A stretch of DNA of 64,000 nt from NCBI RefSeq assembly GCF_028826155.1, contig NZ_JAQGPN010000001.1:2113501-2177500 (forward strand), in the 5' to 3' direction. How positions within the stretch are numbered: position 1 is the stretch's first letter; the number at the start of each line of letters is the position of its first letter. The notes beneath the pieces are model-generated. The model had not been told where the DNA came from, did no database searches, and saw only the letters and a program-made list of their open reading frames with translations. Below, piece after piece: positions 43,601 to 52,898 of the stretch. A program made the position numbers and the translations under genes. Source of the DNA: Mesorhizobium shangrilense. Its GTDB lineage: Bacteria > Pseudomonadota > Alphaproteobacteria > Rhizobiales > Rhizobiaceae.

Positions 43601-45181
43601 ATGCGGATGATATCCAAGATCGGCGCAATTCTGCTTGCGGCGAGCGCTTTGACTTCAACGGCGCCCTCGTGGGCCCAGGACCAGACGAAGCCGAACATCC
43701 TCGTCATCTTCGGCGATGATGTCGGCCAGACCAACATCTCGGCCTACAGTTTCGGCCTGATGGGCTACCGCACTCCCAATATCGATCGGCTGGCCAAGGA
43801 AGGCATGATGTTCACGGACTACTATGCCGAGAACAGCTGCACGGCAGGTCGCTCGACTTTCATCACCGGGCAGGTCTGCCTGCGTACGGGTCTGTGCAAG
43901 GTCGGCGCTCCCGGCGCCACCGTCGGCCTGCAGGACCGAGACATCACGATTGCCCAGGCGCTCAAGCCGCTGGGCTATGCCACCGGGCAGTTCGGCAAGA
44001 ACCATCTCGGCGACCGCGACGAGTATCTGCCGACCAAGCATGGCTTCGACGAGTTCTTCGGCAACCTCTATCACCTAAACGCCGAGGAAGAGCCCGAGCA
44101 AGCGAACTGGCCGAAGGACGATCCGGAGTTCCTGAAGGCATACAACCCGCGCGGCGTGCTGCACAGCTTCGCCGACGGCAAGGTCGAGGATACCGGCCCT
44201 CTCACCGTCAAGCGGATGGAAACGATCGACGACGAAACGACCGATGCGGCGATCGGCTTTATCAAGAAACAGGCCGATGCCAAGAAGCCGTTTTTCGTGT
44301 GGATGAACACGACGCGCATGCATGTGTTCACGCATGTCCGCGACTCGATGAAGGGCCAGAGCGGCATGCCCGGGAACGAATATGCCGACGGTATGATCGA
44401 GCATGACGACGACGTCGGAAAGCTGCTGAAAGAACTGGACGATCTCGGCATCACCGACGACACGATCGTCGTCTACACGACCGACAACGGTCCGAACCAG
44501 TGGTCTTGGCCGGATGCGGCTACCACCGCCTTCAGGAGCGAGAAGGACACCAACTGGGAAGGCGCCTTCCGCGTGCCAGCATTCGTACGCTGGCCTGGGC
44601 GCATCCCGCCCGGCTCAATCTCCAACGATATGTTTTCGGGCCTTGATTGGTTTCCCACTCTGGTTGCCGCCGCCGGCAATGCCGACATCACGGACCAGCT
44701 TCTGAAAGGCACGGAGATCGATGGCAAGCAGTTCAAGGTGCATCTCGACGGCTTCAACCAGCTCGACTACCTGACAGGCAAATCGCCAAAGAGCGCACGG
44801 ACCAACTTCTATTACTTCAATGACGATGGCGATCTCGTCGCCACTCGTTTTGACAACTGGAAGATTGTCTTCGAAGAACAGCGCTTGCCTGGCGGCTTCG
44901 ACGTATGGGCCAATCCGTTCACGTCGCTGCGCGTTCCAAAGATATTCAATCTGCGCATGGACCCCTATGAGCGGGCCGATATCGTTTCGGACCAATATAA
45001 CGACTGGCGGGTCAGGAACGACTTCCTGTTTGTAAAGGGGATACTGCACTCCGCAGCATTCCTGCAGACCTTCGTCGACTATCCGCCCAGCCAGCGGCCG
45101 GCGAGCTTCAGCATCGACCAGATCCGCGAGGAGGTGGACAAGTCGATCGAGAAGCACTTCGAGGAGATGGGTCAGCAGTGA
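43601..45181 (+). CDS. Exported arylsulfatase-family hydrolase
   Basis: The product has 526 residues, with GGGAG 7 nt upstream. A signal peptide (IGAILLAASALTSTAPSWAQ) targets it to the periplasm. Asp39/Asp40 (IFGDDVGQ) and the maturation site Cys80 in NSCTAGRSTFITGQ (C-x-A-x-R, the formylglycine motif) define a type I sulfatase. FGKNHLGDRDEYLP and YTTDNGPN supply further calcium and substrate residues. It releases sulfate from an ester and needs a formylglycine-generating enzyme that is not encoded here. It is followed by a HAD fragment and PPK2, a grouping I know from rhizobial genomes. Phosphonate-hydrolase activity is a family alternative. Confidence 0.9.
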   Translation: MRMISKIGAILLAASALTSTAPSWAQDQTKPNILVIFGDDVGQTNISAYSFGLMGYRTPNIDRLAKEGMMFTDYYAENSCTAGRSTFITGQVCLRTGLCKVGAPGATVGLQDRDITIAQALKPLGYATGQFGKNHLGDRDEYLPTKHGFDEFFGNLYHLNAEEEPEQANWPKDDPEFLKAYNPRGVLHSFADGKVEDTGPLTVKRMETIDDETTDAAIGFIKKQADAKKPFFVWMNTTRMHVFTHVRDSMKGQSGMPGNEYADGMIEHDDDVGKLLKELDDLGITDDTIVVYTTDNGPNQWSWPDAATTAFRSEKDTNWEGAFRVPAFVRWPGRIPPGSISNDMFSGLDWFPTLVAAAGNADITDQLLKGTEIDGKQFKVHLDGFNQLDYLTGKSPKSARTNFYYFNDDGDLVATRFDNWKIVFEEQRLPGGFDVWANPFTSLRVPKIFNLRMDPYERADIVSDQYNDWRVRNDFLFVKGILHSAAFLQTFVDYPPSQRPASFSIDQIREEVDKSIEKHFEEMGQQ

Positions 45182-45286
45182 CCGTGACAGTTGCGCGGCG
45201 TGCCAGTCGACAGCGCGTCTGACGGCAGGGCGAAGGTTATCGCCCTGCCTCCGTCTCGGAGAGACCGGACAAAGTGGAGGCTTTGG

Positions 45287-45556
45287 ATGACGAGAAGAGC
45301 CGTTACGCGATATCTCCCCGCTGGCTTTCCCATCATGGGATGGTCTTGCGGCGATGCGGCAAGCACGGCGCTTGAGGATCCGCGCCCCTCGAGGAACGAA
45401 GAGGCAGCAAAGACTGCTATCGTCGACTTCGTCGCCGAAGTGACCAATGAACGCGGACCGGCATCCGTCACGCCGGCGGAGCGTATGGCCGTCTTCGCCA
45501 ACGACGGCACGCTGCGGGCCGAGCAGTCCTTCTACTTTTATCCTGCGGGGAATTAG
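45287..45556 (+). pseudogene. Truncated HAD phosphatase with lost catalytic Asp
   Basis: An 89-codon frame, MTRRAVTRYLPAGFPIMGWS, then AIVDFVAEVTNERGPASVTP and AERMAVFANDGTLRAEQSFY, and stop. Family members have V-F-D-N-D-G-T; here the first Asp, the nucleophile of motif I, is Ala (GAC to GCC). The protein stops right after motif I, where about 200 more residues are expected. The gene is therefore dead twice over. It lies between the sulfatase and PPK2 genes, 4 nt before the latter, and may persist only as leader for PPK2 translation. Confidence 0.8.
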
Positions 45557-45559
45557 AGG

Positions 45560-46468
45560 ATGCTCTCGGGCGATGTCGTCAAGCGCTTCAGGATAAGTGA
45601 CGGCGACGATTTTCGCCTGTCCGACATCGATCCTGGCGACACGCTGGGCCTCGACCTGGAGAAGGACGAGGCCAAGGAATTGCTGGCCGCCGGCACCAAG
45701 CGCCTCGCCGACCTGCAGGAGCGGCTTTACGCCGAAAGCCGGTGGTCGCTGCTGATCATCCTGCAGGCAATGGACGCAGCCGGCAAGGACAGCGCGATCG
45801 AGCATGTGATGTCCGGCGTCAACCCGCAGGGCTGTGCGGTTACGTCCTTCAAGGCGCCGAGCACCACCGAACTCAAGCATGATTTCCTCTGGCGCGCGAC
45901 CTTGCCGCTGCCTGGGCGAGGGCAGATCGGAATCTTCAACCGCTCCTACTACGAAGAAGTTCTGGTCGTGCGCGTTCATCGCGACCTCCTGGATAAGCAG
46001 GGCCTGCCTGACAAGCTGGTCGGCGACGATCTTTGGAGAGACCGTTTCGACAGCATCCGCGATTTTGAGCGCCATCTGGCGCGCAACGGTACGGCGATCC
46101 TGAAGTTCTTCCTGCACGTGTCGCGGGACGAGCAACGCAAGCGTTTTCTGGAGCGTATCGACGAGCCGGACAAACGCTGGAAATTCGCGCTCGGGGACGT
46201 GGCGGAACGCCAGCTTTGGCCGAAATACATGGACGCGTACGAGGATGCGATCCGCAACACCGCAACCAAGCACGCGCCATGGCATGTGGTGCCGGCCGAC
46301 AACAAGTGGTTCACGCGATTGGTGGTGGCCGCGACCATCGTCGAAAAGCTGGAGGAAATCGACCCCAACTATCCAAAGGTCGACAGCGCGGCGCTTTCTG
46401 CAATGGTCGAAGCGCGCGAGAAGCTGGTCGCGGAACCGTCAGACAGCAAGAGTGGGAAGAGCAACTGA
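45560..46468 (+). CDS. ppk2: Polyphosphate kinase 2 family protein
   Basis: The product has 302 residues, the usual length for a single-domain PPK2. It has the Walker A-like LLIILQAMDAAGKDSAIEHV, the Walker B region GRGQIGIFNRSYYEEVLVVR and the lid helix with basic residues (HVSRDEQRKRFLERIDEPDK). It transfers phosphate between polyphosphate and nucleotides in the cytoplasm. Class (ADP- or AMP-phosphorylating) cannot be told securely. Its GGGGAA ribosome site is inside the end of the broken HAD frame. It is followed after 36 nt by the MoxR operon. Confidence 0.9.
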   Translation: MLSGDVVKRFRISDGDDFRLSDIDPGDTLGLDLEKDEAKELLAAGTKRLADLQERLYAESRWSLLIILQAMDAAGKDSAIEHVMSGVNPQGCAVTSFKAPSTTELKHDFLWRATLPLPGRGQIGIFNRSYYEEVLVVRVHRDLLDKQGLPDKLVGDDLWRDRFDSIRDFERHLARNGTAILKFFLHVSRDEQRKRFLERIDEPDKRWKFALGDVAERQLWPKYMDAYEDAIRNTATKHAPWHVVPADNKWFTRLVVAATIVEKLEEIDPNYPKVDSAALSAMVEAREKLVAEPSDSKSGKSN

Positions 46469-46504
46469 CTTTGGCGGGAATCCGCAGAAGGCGGCTAGGC
46501 AACC

Positions 46505-47482
46505 ATGACTTCACGTGACGATATCGCTGCGCTCGGCAAGCGCATCAACCAGTCGATCGTCGGCCAGGAGGCGATGGTCGAACGCATGCTGCTCGGCCTC
46601 CTGAGCAACGGTCACCTGCTGATCGAGGGACTGCCGGGGCTCGCCAAGACCCGCGCCATCAAGGCGCTCGCCAAGAACCTCGACGCGAAGCTGTCGCGCG
46701 TCCAGTTCACGCCGGACCTTCTGCCGTCGGACATCACCGGCTCGGAAGTCTATCTGGCCGAAGGCGGCAAGGGCATTTTCAAGTTCCAGGGCGGCCCGAT
46801 CTTTGCCAATCTCGTCCTCGCCGACGAGATCAATCGTGCGCCGGCAAAGGTGCAGTCGGCGCTGCTCGAGGCGATGGAGGAACGGCAGGTGACGGTGGGC
46901 GGCGAAAGCCGTGCGCTGCCGGAGCTGTTCCTCGTCATGGCAACACAGAATCCGATCGAGCAGGAGGGCACCTATCCCTTGCCCGAGGCGCAACTCGACC
47001 GATTCCTGATGCATGTGCAGGTCGGCTACCCCGACGAAAACGCAGAAGGCGACATCATGCGCCTGGTGCGCAACGAGGAGAAGGAAGCGTCCTCCTCCAA
47101 GACGGCCGCAAAGCATGAAGTGCTGGCCCAGCAGGCGGTCTTCGACGCGCGCAAGGAGATCACGGCCGTCACCGTCTCAGAGCCGGTGGAGAAGTACATC
47201 GTCGCGCTGGTCTATGGGACCCGCACCCCGGCCAAGCTCGACGCCGACCTTGCCAAGTGGATCGAGGTCGGGGTGAGCCCGCGCGCCTCGCTGGCGCTCG
47301 ACAAGGTGTCGCGGTCCCATGCCTGGCTGAAAACCCGCGACTACGTCACGCCCGACGATGTGCGGGCAATCGTCCACGACGTGTTCCGGCACCGGCTGAT
47401 CCTCTCCTACGAGGCGCATGCGTCCGGCATGACGGCGGACCAGGTGATCGACCGCCTCGTTGAACGTGTCGCGGTGTCCTGA
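46505..47482 (+). CDS. MoxR-type AAA+ ATPase
   Basis: The product has 325 residues. It has Walker A GLPGLAKTRAIKALA, pre-sensor LPSDITGSEVY, Walker B VLADEINRAPAKVQSALLEA with EERQVTVGG, sensor 1 FLVMATQNPIEQEGTYPLPEAQ (split across the motif) and a C-terminal lid with sensor 2. MoxR ATPases act as chaperones that assemble or activate partners with VWA domains, here encoded in the same operon (DUF58, two VWA proteins, BatD). It is cytoplasmic and the first of six tightly packed genes. Confidence 0.92.
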   Translation: MTSRDDIAALGKRINQSIVGQEAMVERMLLGLLSNGHLLIEGLPGLAKTRAIKALAKNLDAKLSRVQFTPDLLPSDITGSEVYLAEGGKGIFKFQGGPIFANLVLADEINRAPAKVQSALLEAMEERQVTVGGESRALPELFLVMATQNPIEQEGTYPLPEAQLDRFLMHVQVGYPDENAEGDIMRLVRNEEKEASSSKTAAKHEVLAQQAVFDARKEITAVTVSEPVEKYIVALVYGTRTPAKLDADLAKWIEVGVSPRASLALDKVSRSHAWLKTRDYVTPDDVRAIVHDVFRHRLILSYEAHASGMTADQVIDRLVERVAVS

Positions 47483-47493
47483 GGGAGGTGGTG

Positions 47494-48495
47494 ATGGCGC
47501 TCTCCCAGTCCGCGCTCGGCAGATCGACAGGCGTGGCGCGGCCCCGCCGCACCGAGGATGGCGAGGCCGGCGCATATGTCTGCGTTGCCGACCTCGTTGC
47601 GCTCGAAGCTGCCGTGCGTGCCCCGGGGCTGTGGGCCAGGCAGCCGGGGCACCAGCTGCTCGCCGGTCGTCACGCGTCGCGCGTACGCGGACGCGGCCTC
47701 TCCTTCGAGGAACTGCGCGAATATGTGGCCGGCGACGACATCCGCAGCATGGACTGGCGAGTGACGGCGCGTGCGGGAAAACCCTTCGTCCGCGTTTTCA
47801 CGGAGGAGAAGGACCGGCCGGCGCTGATCGTGATCGACCAGCGCATGAACATGTTCTTCGGGAGCAAGCGGTCGATGAAGTCGGTGGCGGCGGCGGAGGC
47901 CGCTGCGCTGTCGGCCTGGCGCGTGCTGTCGGTCGGGGATCGGGTCGGCGGGATCGTTTTCAACGACAATGAGGTCGTGCAGGTCCGGCCGCATCGCAGC
48001 CGCGCCGCGGTGATCGATTTTCTCACCGAAGTCGTCCGGCAGAACCGGGAGTTGCACGCCGAGGCTCCCGACCTGCGAGGCCGCGCGCAGCTCAACGTCG
48101 CCTTGCGGGCGGCAGCAAGCCAGGCCGAGCACGACCATCTGGTGATCGTCATCTCCGACTTCGATGGACATGATGCCGAGACGCGCGACATGTTGCTCCG
48201 GTTGACCAGGAGCAACGACGTGCTGGCGGTGCTGGTCTACGATCCGTTCCTGCTGCAGTTGCCCGAGAGCGGCGCGATGGTGGTGAGCGGCGGCGCCCTG
48301 CAGGCCGAGCTACCGTTCGGCCACGGCGACATGCGCGCCAGGATCATCGAATTCGCCAGGGAGCGCGGAAAAGAGCTGCTCCGATGGCAGCAGGAGCTCG
48401 GCTTGCCGATGATGCCGGTTTCCGCGGCCGAGGAGACGGCGCCGCAGATGCGGCGCATGATGGCCGAGCTGTCGTGGCGCACCCGGAGGCGCTAG
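47494..48495 (+). CDS. DUF58 (VWA-like) protein of the MoxR operon
   Basis: The product has 333 residues. The ATG at 47494 has GGGAGG 5 nt upstream; in-frame GTGs at 47488 and 47491 are less well placed. The DUF58 core is clear: GRGLSFEELREYVAGDDIRS, then MDWRVTARAGKPFVRVFTEE and the VWA-like strand ALIVIDQRMNMFFG. There is no membrane helix, unlike some relatives, so it is cytoplasmic. It is probably a substrate or adaptor of MoxR. It starts 12 nt after the MoxR stop. Confidence 0.9.
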   Translation: MALSQSALGRSTGVARPRRTEDGEAGAYVCVADLVALEAAVRAPGLWARQPGHQLLAGRHASRVRGRGLSFEELREYVAGDDIRSMDWRVTARAGKPFVRVFTEEKDRPALIVIDQRMNMFFGSKRSMKSVAAAEAAALSAWRVLSVGDRVGGIVFNDNEVVQVRPHRSRAAVIDFLTEVVRQNRELHAEAPDLRGRAQLNVALRAAASQAEHDHLVIVISDFDGHDAETRDMLLRLTRSNDVLAVLVYDPFLLQLPESGAMVVSGGALQAELPFGHGDMRARIIEFARERGKELLRWQQELGLPMMPVSAAEETAPQMRRMMAELSWRTRRR

Positions 48496-48498
48496 GCC

Positions 48499-49017
48499 AT
48501 GGAAGGAACATCGCCTGCCGATCTCGAAACGCGCCAGGCCTTGCAATCGCTGGCCGACATCGTGCTGCCGCAACCGGTTGCCTGGTGGCCGCAGACATGG
48601 GGATGGGCTCTGCTTGCGCTGGTGGTCGCCGCACTGATCGTCCTCGCCGTCTGGCGCTGGCTGCATCATAGGCGGATAAATCGCTATCGCCGCGAGGCGC
48701 TGGCGCTGCTGGCGGACCTGGAGCAGACCGGGCACGGCGGGCAGCCGGGCTCCGTGCAGGCCGTTGCAGAACTGTTGAAGCGCGTTGTGCTCGCAGCGTG
48801 GCCTCGAGAGGAGGTAGCGCGCGTCAGCGGCGCGGCGTGGGTGAAGTTCCTCCGCGATCACGCGGGCGGCGCGATGATCGCCGACGAAGCGGCGGCGCTG
48901 TTGGCCGACGGCGAGTATCGTGCCGCGCCGCCGCGGGACAGGCTTTCAGAGCAACAGTTTCGCGCCCTGATCGACACCGCCCGGGCATGGATCGAGAAGC
49001 ACCGTGTACCAGCTTGA
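48499..49017 (+). CDS. DUF4381 membrane protein of the MoxR operon
   Basis: The product has 172 residues. After a short N-terminal tail there is one membrane helix (WGWALLALVVAALIVLAVWR). A cytoplasmic domain follows, rich in basic and helical sequence, with VLAAWPREEVARVSGAAWVK and YRAAPPRDRLSEQQFRALID, the typical DUF4381 pattern. It is found in MoxR-Bat operons between DUF58 and the first VWA gene, exactly as here. It overlaps the next start by 14 nt. Confidence 0.88.
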   Translation: MEGTSPADLETRQALQSLADIVLPQPVAWWPQTWGWALLALVVAALIVLAVWRWLHHRRINRYRREALALLADLEQTGHGGQPGSVQAVAELLKRVVLAAWPREEVARVSGAAWVKFLRDHAGGAMIADEAAALLADGEYRAAPPRDRLSEQQFRALIDTARAWIEKHRVPA

Positions 49018-50005
49018 GTATCCCTGGCTGCTCGCCCTGCTGCCACTGCCCGTGCTCGTCTGGTGGTTGCTGCCGCCTTACCGGCAAGAGACCGCGTCGG
49101 TCCGCATCCCCTTCTTCGGCGAAGTGGCGCGGGCAGCGGGTGTTTCCCCATCTACCGGCTCCATCGTGCCGAGGATGAACCGGGCGCAACGAATACTGGC
49201 GCCCGTCTGCTGGGCGCTGGTTCTGCTTGCGCTTGCGCGCCCGCAATTCATCGAACCGCCGATCGAGAAGGTCGAGCCGCAGCGCGACCTGATGCTGGCC
49301 CTCGATCTCTCGCAATCCATGGATACGGCGGATTTCCGCGACCCGTCCGGTAAGGTCGAGCCCCGTGTCGATGCGGTGCGACAGGTCGTGGCGGAATTCG
49401 TGAAGCGACGCAGCGGCGACCGCATCGGCCTGATCGCATTCGGCGACGCCCCTTATCCGCTCGTGCCTTTCACGCAGGACCACAGCACCGTGCAGACGAT
49501 GATCTCCGGAATCCTGCCCGGGATCGCCGGGCCGCGCACGGCGCTCGGCGATGCGCTCGGTTTGGCGATCAAGATGTTCCAGGCGAGTCTCGCACCTGAC
49601 AAGGTGCTGATCGTGCTGACCGACGGCAACGATACGGCGAGCAAGATGCCGCCCGACAGGGCCGCCGAGATCGCCGGCCGGAACCATATCGTCGTGCACG
49701 CAGTCGGCATCGGCGATCCGAACGCCACCGGCGAGGACAAGCTCGATACCGCCGCCTTGCAGAAGATCGCCAGTGCGACCGGCGGGCAGTATTATTTCGG
49801 ACAGGACCAGAGCCAGCTCGAAGAGATCTACCAGACGCTCGATCGGATCACGCCAGTGAATCAGAAGACGCTGTCGTGGCGACCCAGAATCGAGCTCTTC
49901 CACTATCCGCTCGGCGCCGCGCTGCTCATCCTGATCCTCTATCACCTCTCCGCCTGGCTGCTGACGAGCATGCACGGCAAGGCCGGAAGGGAAACCGCCG
50001 AATGA
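49004..50005 (+). CDS. Membrane-anchored VWA protein (BatA-like)
   Basis: The product has 333 residues from a GTG inside the DUF4381 gene. The N-terminal helix (YPWLLALLPLPVLVWWLLPP) and a second helix near 65-80 flank a short linker. The VWA domain has an intact MIDAS: DLMLALDLSQSMDTADF (DxSxS), the Thr region GPRTALGDALGLAIK and VLIVLTDGNDTASK. A C-terminal helix (LGAALLILILYHLSAWLL) closes it. It is a cytoplasmic-membrane protein with a periplasmic VWA, and a likely partner of MoxR. ATGA overlap with the next gene. Confidence 0.92.
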   Translation: MYQLEYPWLLALLPLPVLVWWLLPPYRQETASVRIPFFGEVARAAGVSPSTGSIVPRMNRAQRILAPVCWALVLLALARPQFIEPPIEKVEPQRDLMLALDLSQSMDTADFRDPSGKVEPRVDAVRQVVAEFVKRRSGDRIGLIAFGDAPYPLVPFTQDHSTVQTMISGILPGIAGPRTALGDALGLAIKMFQASLAPDKVLIVLTDGNDTASKMPPDRAAEIAGRNHIVVHAVGIGDPNATGEDKLDTAALQKIASATGGQYYFGQDQSQLEEIYQTLDRITPVNQKTLSWRPRIELFHYPLGAALLILILYHLSAWLLTSMHGKAGRETAE

Positions 50006-51573
50006 TCGCGGATTTCCACTTCCTCCGCCCCTGGTGGCTGCTGGCGATCGTCGCCGCACTCGCGCTGGCCTGGCTGGTGTCGCGGCGCGAAGACGTACGC
50101 AGCCGTTGGCGCGACATCATCGCGCCCAGGCTCCTCGATCACCTCATCCTCGATGGGGGCGGTGCGGGCTGGTTCCGGCCCGTCTATCTCGTGAGCGCTG
50201 CGATCATACTGGGCGCGATCTCAGCTGCAGGCCCGACCTTCGACCGAGAGCGCTCGCCCTTCGTCGACGACAAGGCTCCGCTCGCCATGGTCATCGACCT
50301 CTCGCAGACCATGGACGCGACCGACATATCGCCGACCCGCCTCGAACGCGCCAAACTCAAGGTGCAGGATCTGCTCAAGCGCCGCCCCGGCGCCCGGACG
50401 GCCGTCTTCGCCTATGCCGGCAGCGCCCATATGGTGCTGCCGTTGACCGACGATGCGTCGCTGGTCCAGACCTACGTCAACGCACTGGCGACGCATATCA
50501 TGCCGGTGGCGGGAAAGGACACGCGCAGGGCCCTGGAAACGGTGGAGTCGGCCCTCGCCTCGGAGGATACGCCCGGCACTATCCTGTTCATGACCGACGG
50601 CGTCGAGGCCGGTGCGGCAGACGCATTCGCAAAGAATGCCGGCGACGACGAGATCATGATCTTGGGCATCGGCACCGCCGCGGGCGGGCCGGTCAAGACC
50701 GGCGAAGGACGCTACCTGACCGATTCGTCCGGTGCACGTGTCATCGCCAAGCTCGACGTCGACCAACTCGAAGAGTTGCGAAGCGCAAGCAGCGTACAGG
50801 TCGCGACCGTGACACTGGACGACAGCGACGTCGACTGGATCGAGCGCCGCATCCGCACCCATCTCGAGCAGAAGCAGGCCGAGGGGCAGACGCGCTGGCG
50901 CGACCTCGGCTGGTGGTTGACGATCCCGGTCGCTGCGATCGCCGCGCTTTGGTTCCGGCGCGGCTGGTCCGTGCACTGGGCGGGTGGCGTGTTGTTTGTC
51001 CTGGCGCTCGCCGTACCTGACCACTCGAATGCGCAAACCTCGCCTGTGATGGATATGTGGCTGACGCACGACCAGCAGGGGCGCCTCGCCTTCGACAGGG
51101 GAGACTATCCCGCGGCTGCTGCGCTCTTCGACGACCCGATGTGGCGCGGCGTGGCCTACTATCGCTCCGGCGACTTCGCCAAGGCGGTGGATGCCTTTGC
51201 CCAGGTCCAGAGCGCCGAAAGCTACTACAACCAGGGCAACGCGCTGGCCCATCTGGACCGGCTGCCGGACGCCGTCTCGAGCTACCGGCAAGCGCTGAAG
51301 CTGCGGGCCGGCTGGCAGCAGGCCGAGGCCAATCTCGCGGCCATCGAGAAGCTGATCGCCGACCGCAAGAAGGATGAGGAGGATCAGCAGCCACAGGATC
51401 CGAACCAGGCGCCCGACCAGGTGCAGTTCGACGACAAGGGCAAGAAGGGCAAGGAAGGCACGGTCGACGCCGCCCAGCAATCGGCAGAGATGTGGATGCG
51501 TACCATCCAGGTCACGCCGACCGACCTGCTGGCGCGCAGGTTCGCCATCGAGTCGAAGGAACCGGACAAATGA
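50002..51573 (+). CDS. VWA and TPR membrane protein (BatB/BatC-like fusion)
   Basis: The product has 523 residues from an ATGA overlap start. N-terminal membrane helices (LRPWWLLAIVAALALAWLVS; VYLVSAAIILGAISAA) precede a VWA domain whose MIDAS reads APLAMVIDLSQTMDATD, so the third ligand is Thr rather than Ser. A further helix pair (about 310-350) leads to a TPR region (FDRGDYPAAAALFDDPMWRG; AKAVDAFAQVQSAESYYNQG; LDRLPDAVSSYRQALKLRAG), then an acidic/lysine-rich tail. Elsewhere BatB and BatC are separate; here one chain combines them, as is common in proteobacteria. It probably scaffolds a periplasmic complex with the BatA- and BatD-like proteins. Confidence 0.9.
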   Translation: MIADFHFLRPWWLLAIVAALALAWLVSRREDVRSRWRDIIAPRLLDHLILDGGGAGWFRPVYLVSAAIILGAISAAGPTFDRERSPFVDDKAPLAMVIDLSQTMDATDISPTRLERAKLKVQDLLKRRPGARTAVFAYAGSAHMVLPLTDDASLVQTYVNALATHIMPVAGKDTRRALETVESALASEDTPGTILFMTDGVEAGAADAFAKNAGDDEIMILGIGTAAGGPVKTGEGRYLTDSSGARVIAKLDVDQLEELRSASSVQVATVTLDDSDVDWIERRIRTHLEQKQAEGQTRWRDLGWWLTIPVAAIAALWFRRGWSVHWAGGVLFVLALAVPDHSNAQTSPVMDMWLTHDQQGRLAFDRGDYPAAAALFDDPMWRGVAYYRSGDFAKAVDAFAQVQSAESYYNQGNALAHLDRLPDAVSSYRQALKLRAGWQQAEANLAAIEKLIADRKKDEEDQQPQDPNQAPDQVQFDDKGKKGKEGTVDAAQQSAEMWMRTIQVTPTDLLARRFAIESKEPDK

Positions 51574-52898
51574 CGTGCCTCAGGGCGACAGTGCTACTGT
51601 TCGCCGCGTTGCTGGCGTTAATGCCGGTCGCGGCGCGCGCGGCCGATCCACTCGCGCGTGCGCAGGTGGAAACCCAGGGGCAAATCGTCGTTGGCCAACA
51701 GGTAACCCTCAGAGTCGACGTGCTGGTTCCGAACTTCTTCATGTCGTCACCAGGATTTCCGGAGCTCGACCTGCCAAATGCGGTGGTGACACTGCAGGAC
51801 GGCGCGCAGAACCTGGTCGAGACTATCGACGGCGCCGCCTATGCCGGCATCCGCCGCACCTACCTCATAACGCCGCAGGCAGCGGGCGAGTATACGCTGC
51901 CCGAGGTCCAGATCACCTTCACCTACGCCGCCGTGCCCGGCCAGCCGCCGGCCAATGGTTCGGTGACGCTGCCGACGATCACGTTCACCGTCGGCGGCGC
52001 GCCGGGTTCCGGATCCGGTGGTGCGGTCGCGGCCAGGGTCACGATCAATCAGTTCGTCGAGGGTGACCTCAAGAACCTGAAGGTCGGCGACGCCATCGTT
52101 CGGACGGTGACCGTAACGGCCGAGGGCATCCAGGCGATGATGATCCCGCCGCCCGACTTCGAAGCTCCCGAGGGAGTTCGGCTGTATCGACAGGACCCGG
52201 TGCTCGCGAACGACACCGACCCAAGGCAAGGCCCCGCGACGGCAAGCCGGATCGATCGCGTCACCTACACCTTCGAGAAGGCGGGCGCCTTCACCCTGCC
52301 CGCGGTCGAGATCGGCTGGTACGATCCGGCGAGCGCCAAGAACGAGGTGGCAAGCGCTCACGAGATCGCCGTCGACGTGGCCGCGCAACAGGCATTCGAG
52401 CCGGCCATAGCGCCGCCGGCCGAGGCCCCGGCACAGCCGGCGAGCCGGCGCGATTGGCTGTGGCCCGCGATCTGGATCGCCGCCGCGCTTCTCGGCGCGA
52501 CACTGCTGGCATGGGCGGCTGCGCGGCTTTGGCCGCGGCTCGACGCGTGGCGCCGCGAGCGACGCTCGGAGCACGAGAATTCCGAAGCCGCCTATTTCCA
52601 GAGGTTCCGAAGAGCCTGCGCTGCCGGCAACGCGAAAGCCGCATTCGCGGCTGTCGACGCGTGGTCGAGGCGCGCGGGAACAGCTCCGTTGCCCCAGTGG
52701 CTGCAGCATTTCGGCGATCCGTCGGTGCAGCACCAATATGAGCGCCTCGAACGAGTGCTTTTCGCTTCCGGCGCGAAGGAGACGTCAACTGATCTGCCGG
52801 GATTGGGCCGCGGGATCTCATCCGCCAGGCACAGATGGAGAAGACGAGGGAATGTCTCAGCGCCGAGATTGCCTGCACTCCCGGAGCTCAATCCCTGA
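51570..52898 (+). CDS. BatD-like membrane protein
   Basis: The product has 442 residues, with an ATGA overlap start. The signal peptide is TCLRATVLLFAALLALMPVA and onward to ARAAD. The large periplasmic part is a set of Ig-like strands (QGQIVVGQQVTLRVDVLVPN; RRTYLITPQAAGEYTLPEVQ; TRTVTVTAEGIQ-like repeats), then one membrane helix (LWPAIWIAAALLGATLLAWA) and a basic cytoplasmic tail (about 330-442). This matches BatD. It ends the MoxR operon. BatD proteins are linked to envelope stress and to assembly of secreted complexes, but no substrate is known here. Confidence 0.88.
   Translation: MTCLRATVLLFAALLALMPVAARAADPLARAQVETQGQIVVGQQVTLRVDVLVPNFFMSSPGFPELDLPNAVVTLQDGAQNLVETIDGAAYAGIRRTYLITPQAAGEYTLPEVQITFTYAAVPGQPPANGSVTLPTITFTVGGAPGSGSGGAVAARVTINQFVEGDLKNLKVGDAIVRTVTVTAEGIQAMMIPPPDFEAPEGVRLYRQDPVLANDTDPRQGPATASRIDRVTYTFEKAGAFTLPAVEIGWYDPASAKNEVASAHEIAVDVAAQQAFEPAIAPPAEAPAQPASRRDWLWPAIWIAAALLGATLLAWAAARLWPRLDAWRRERRSEHENSEAAYFQRFRRACAAGNAKAAFAAVDAWSRRAGTAPLPQWLQHFGDPSVQHQYERLERVLFASGAKETSTDLPGLGRGISSARHRWRRRGNVSAPRLPALPELNP

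Noticed and set aside
42055..43719. 554-aa plus-strand frame overlapping the MFS exporter
   Set aside because: A shifted frame of a membrane protein; lacks hydrophobic helices and any motif, whereas the coupled GTG frame gives twelve helices.
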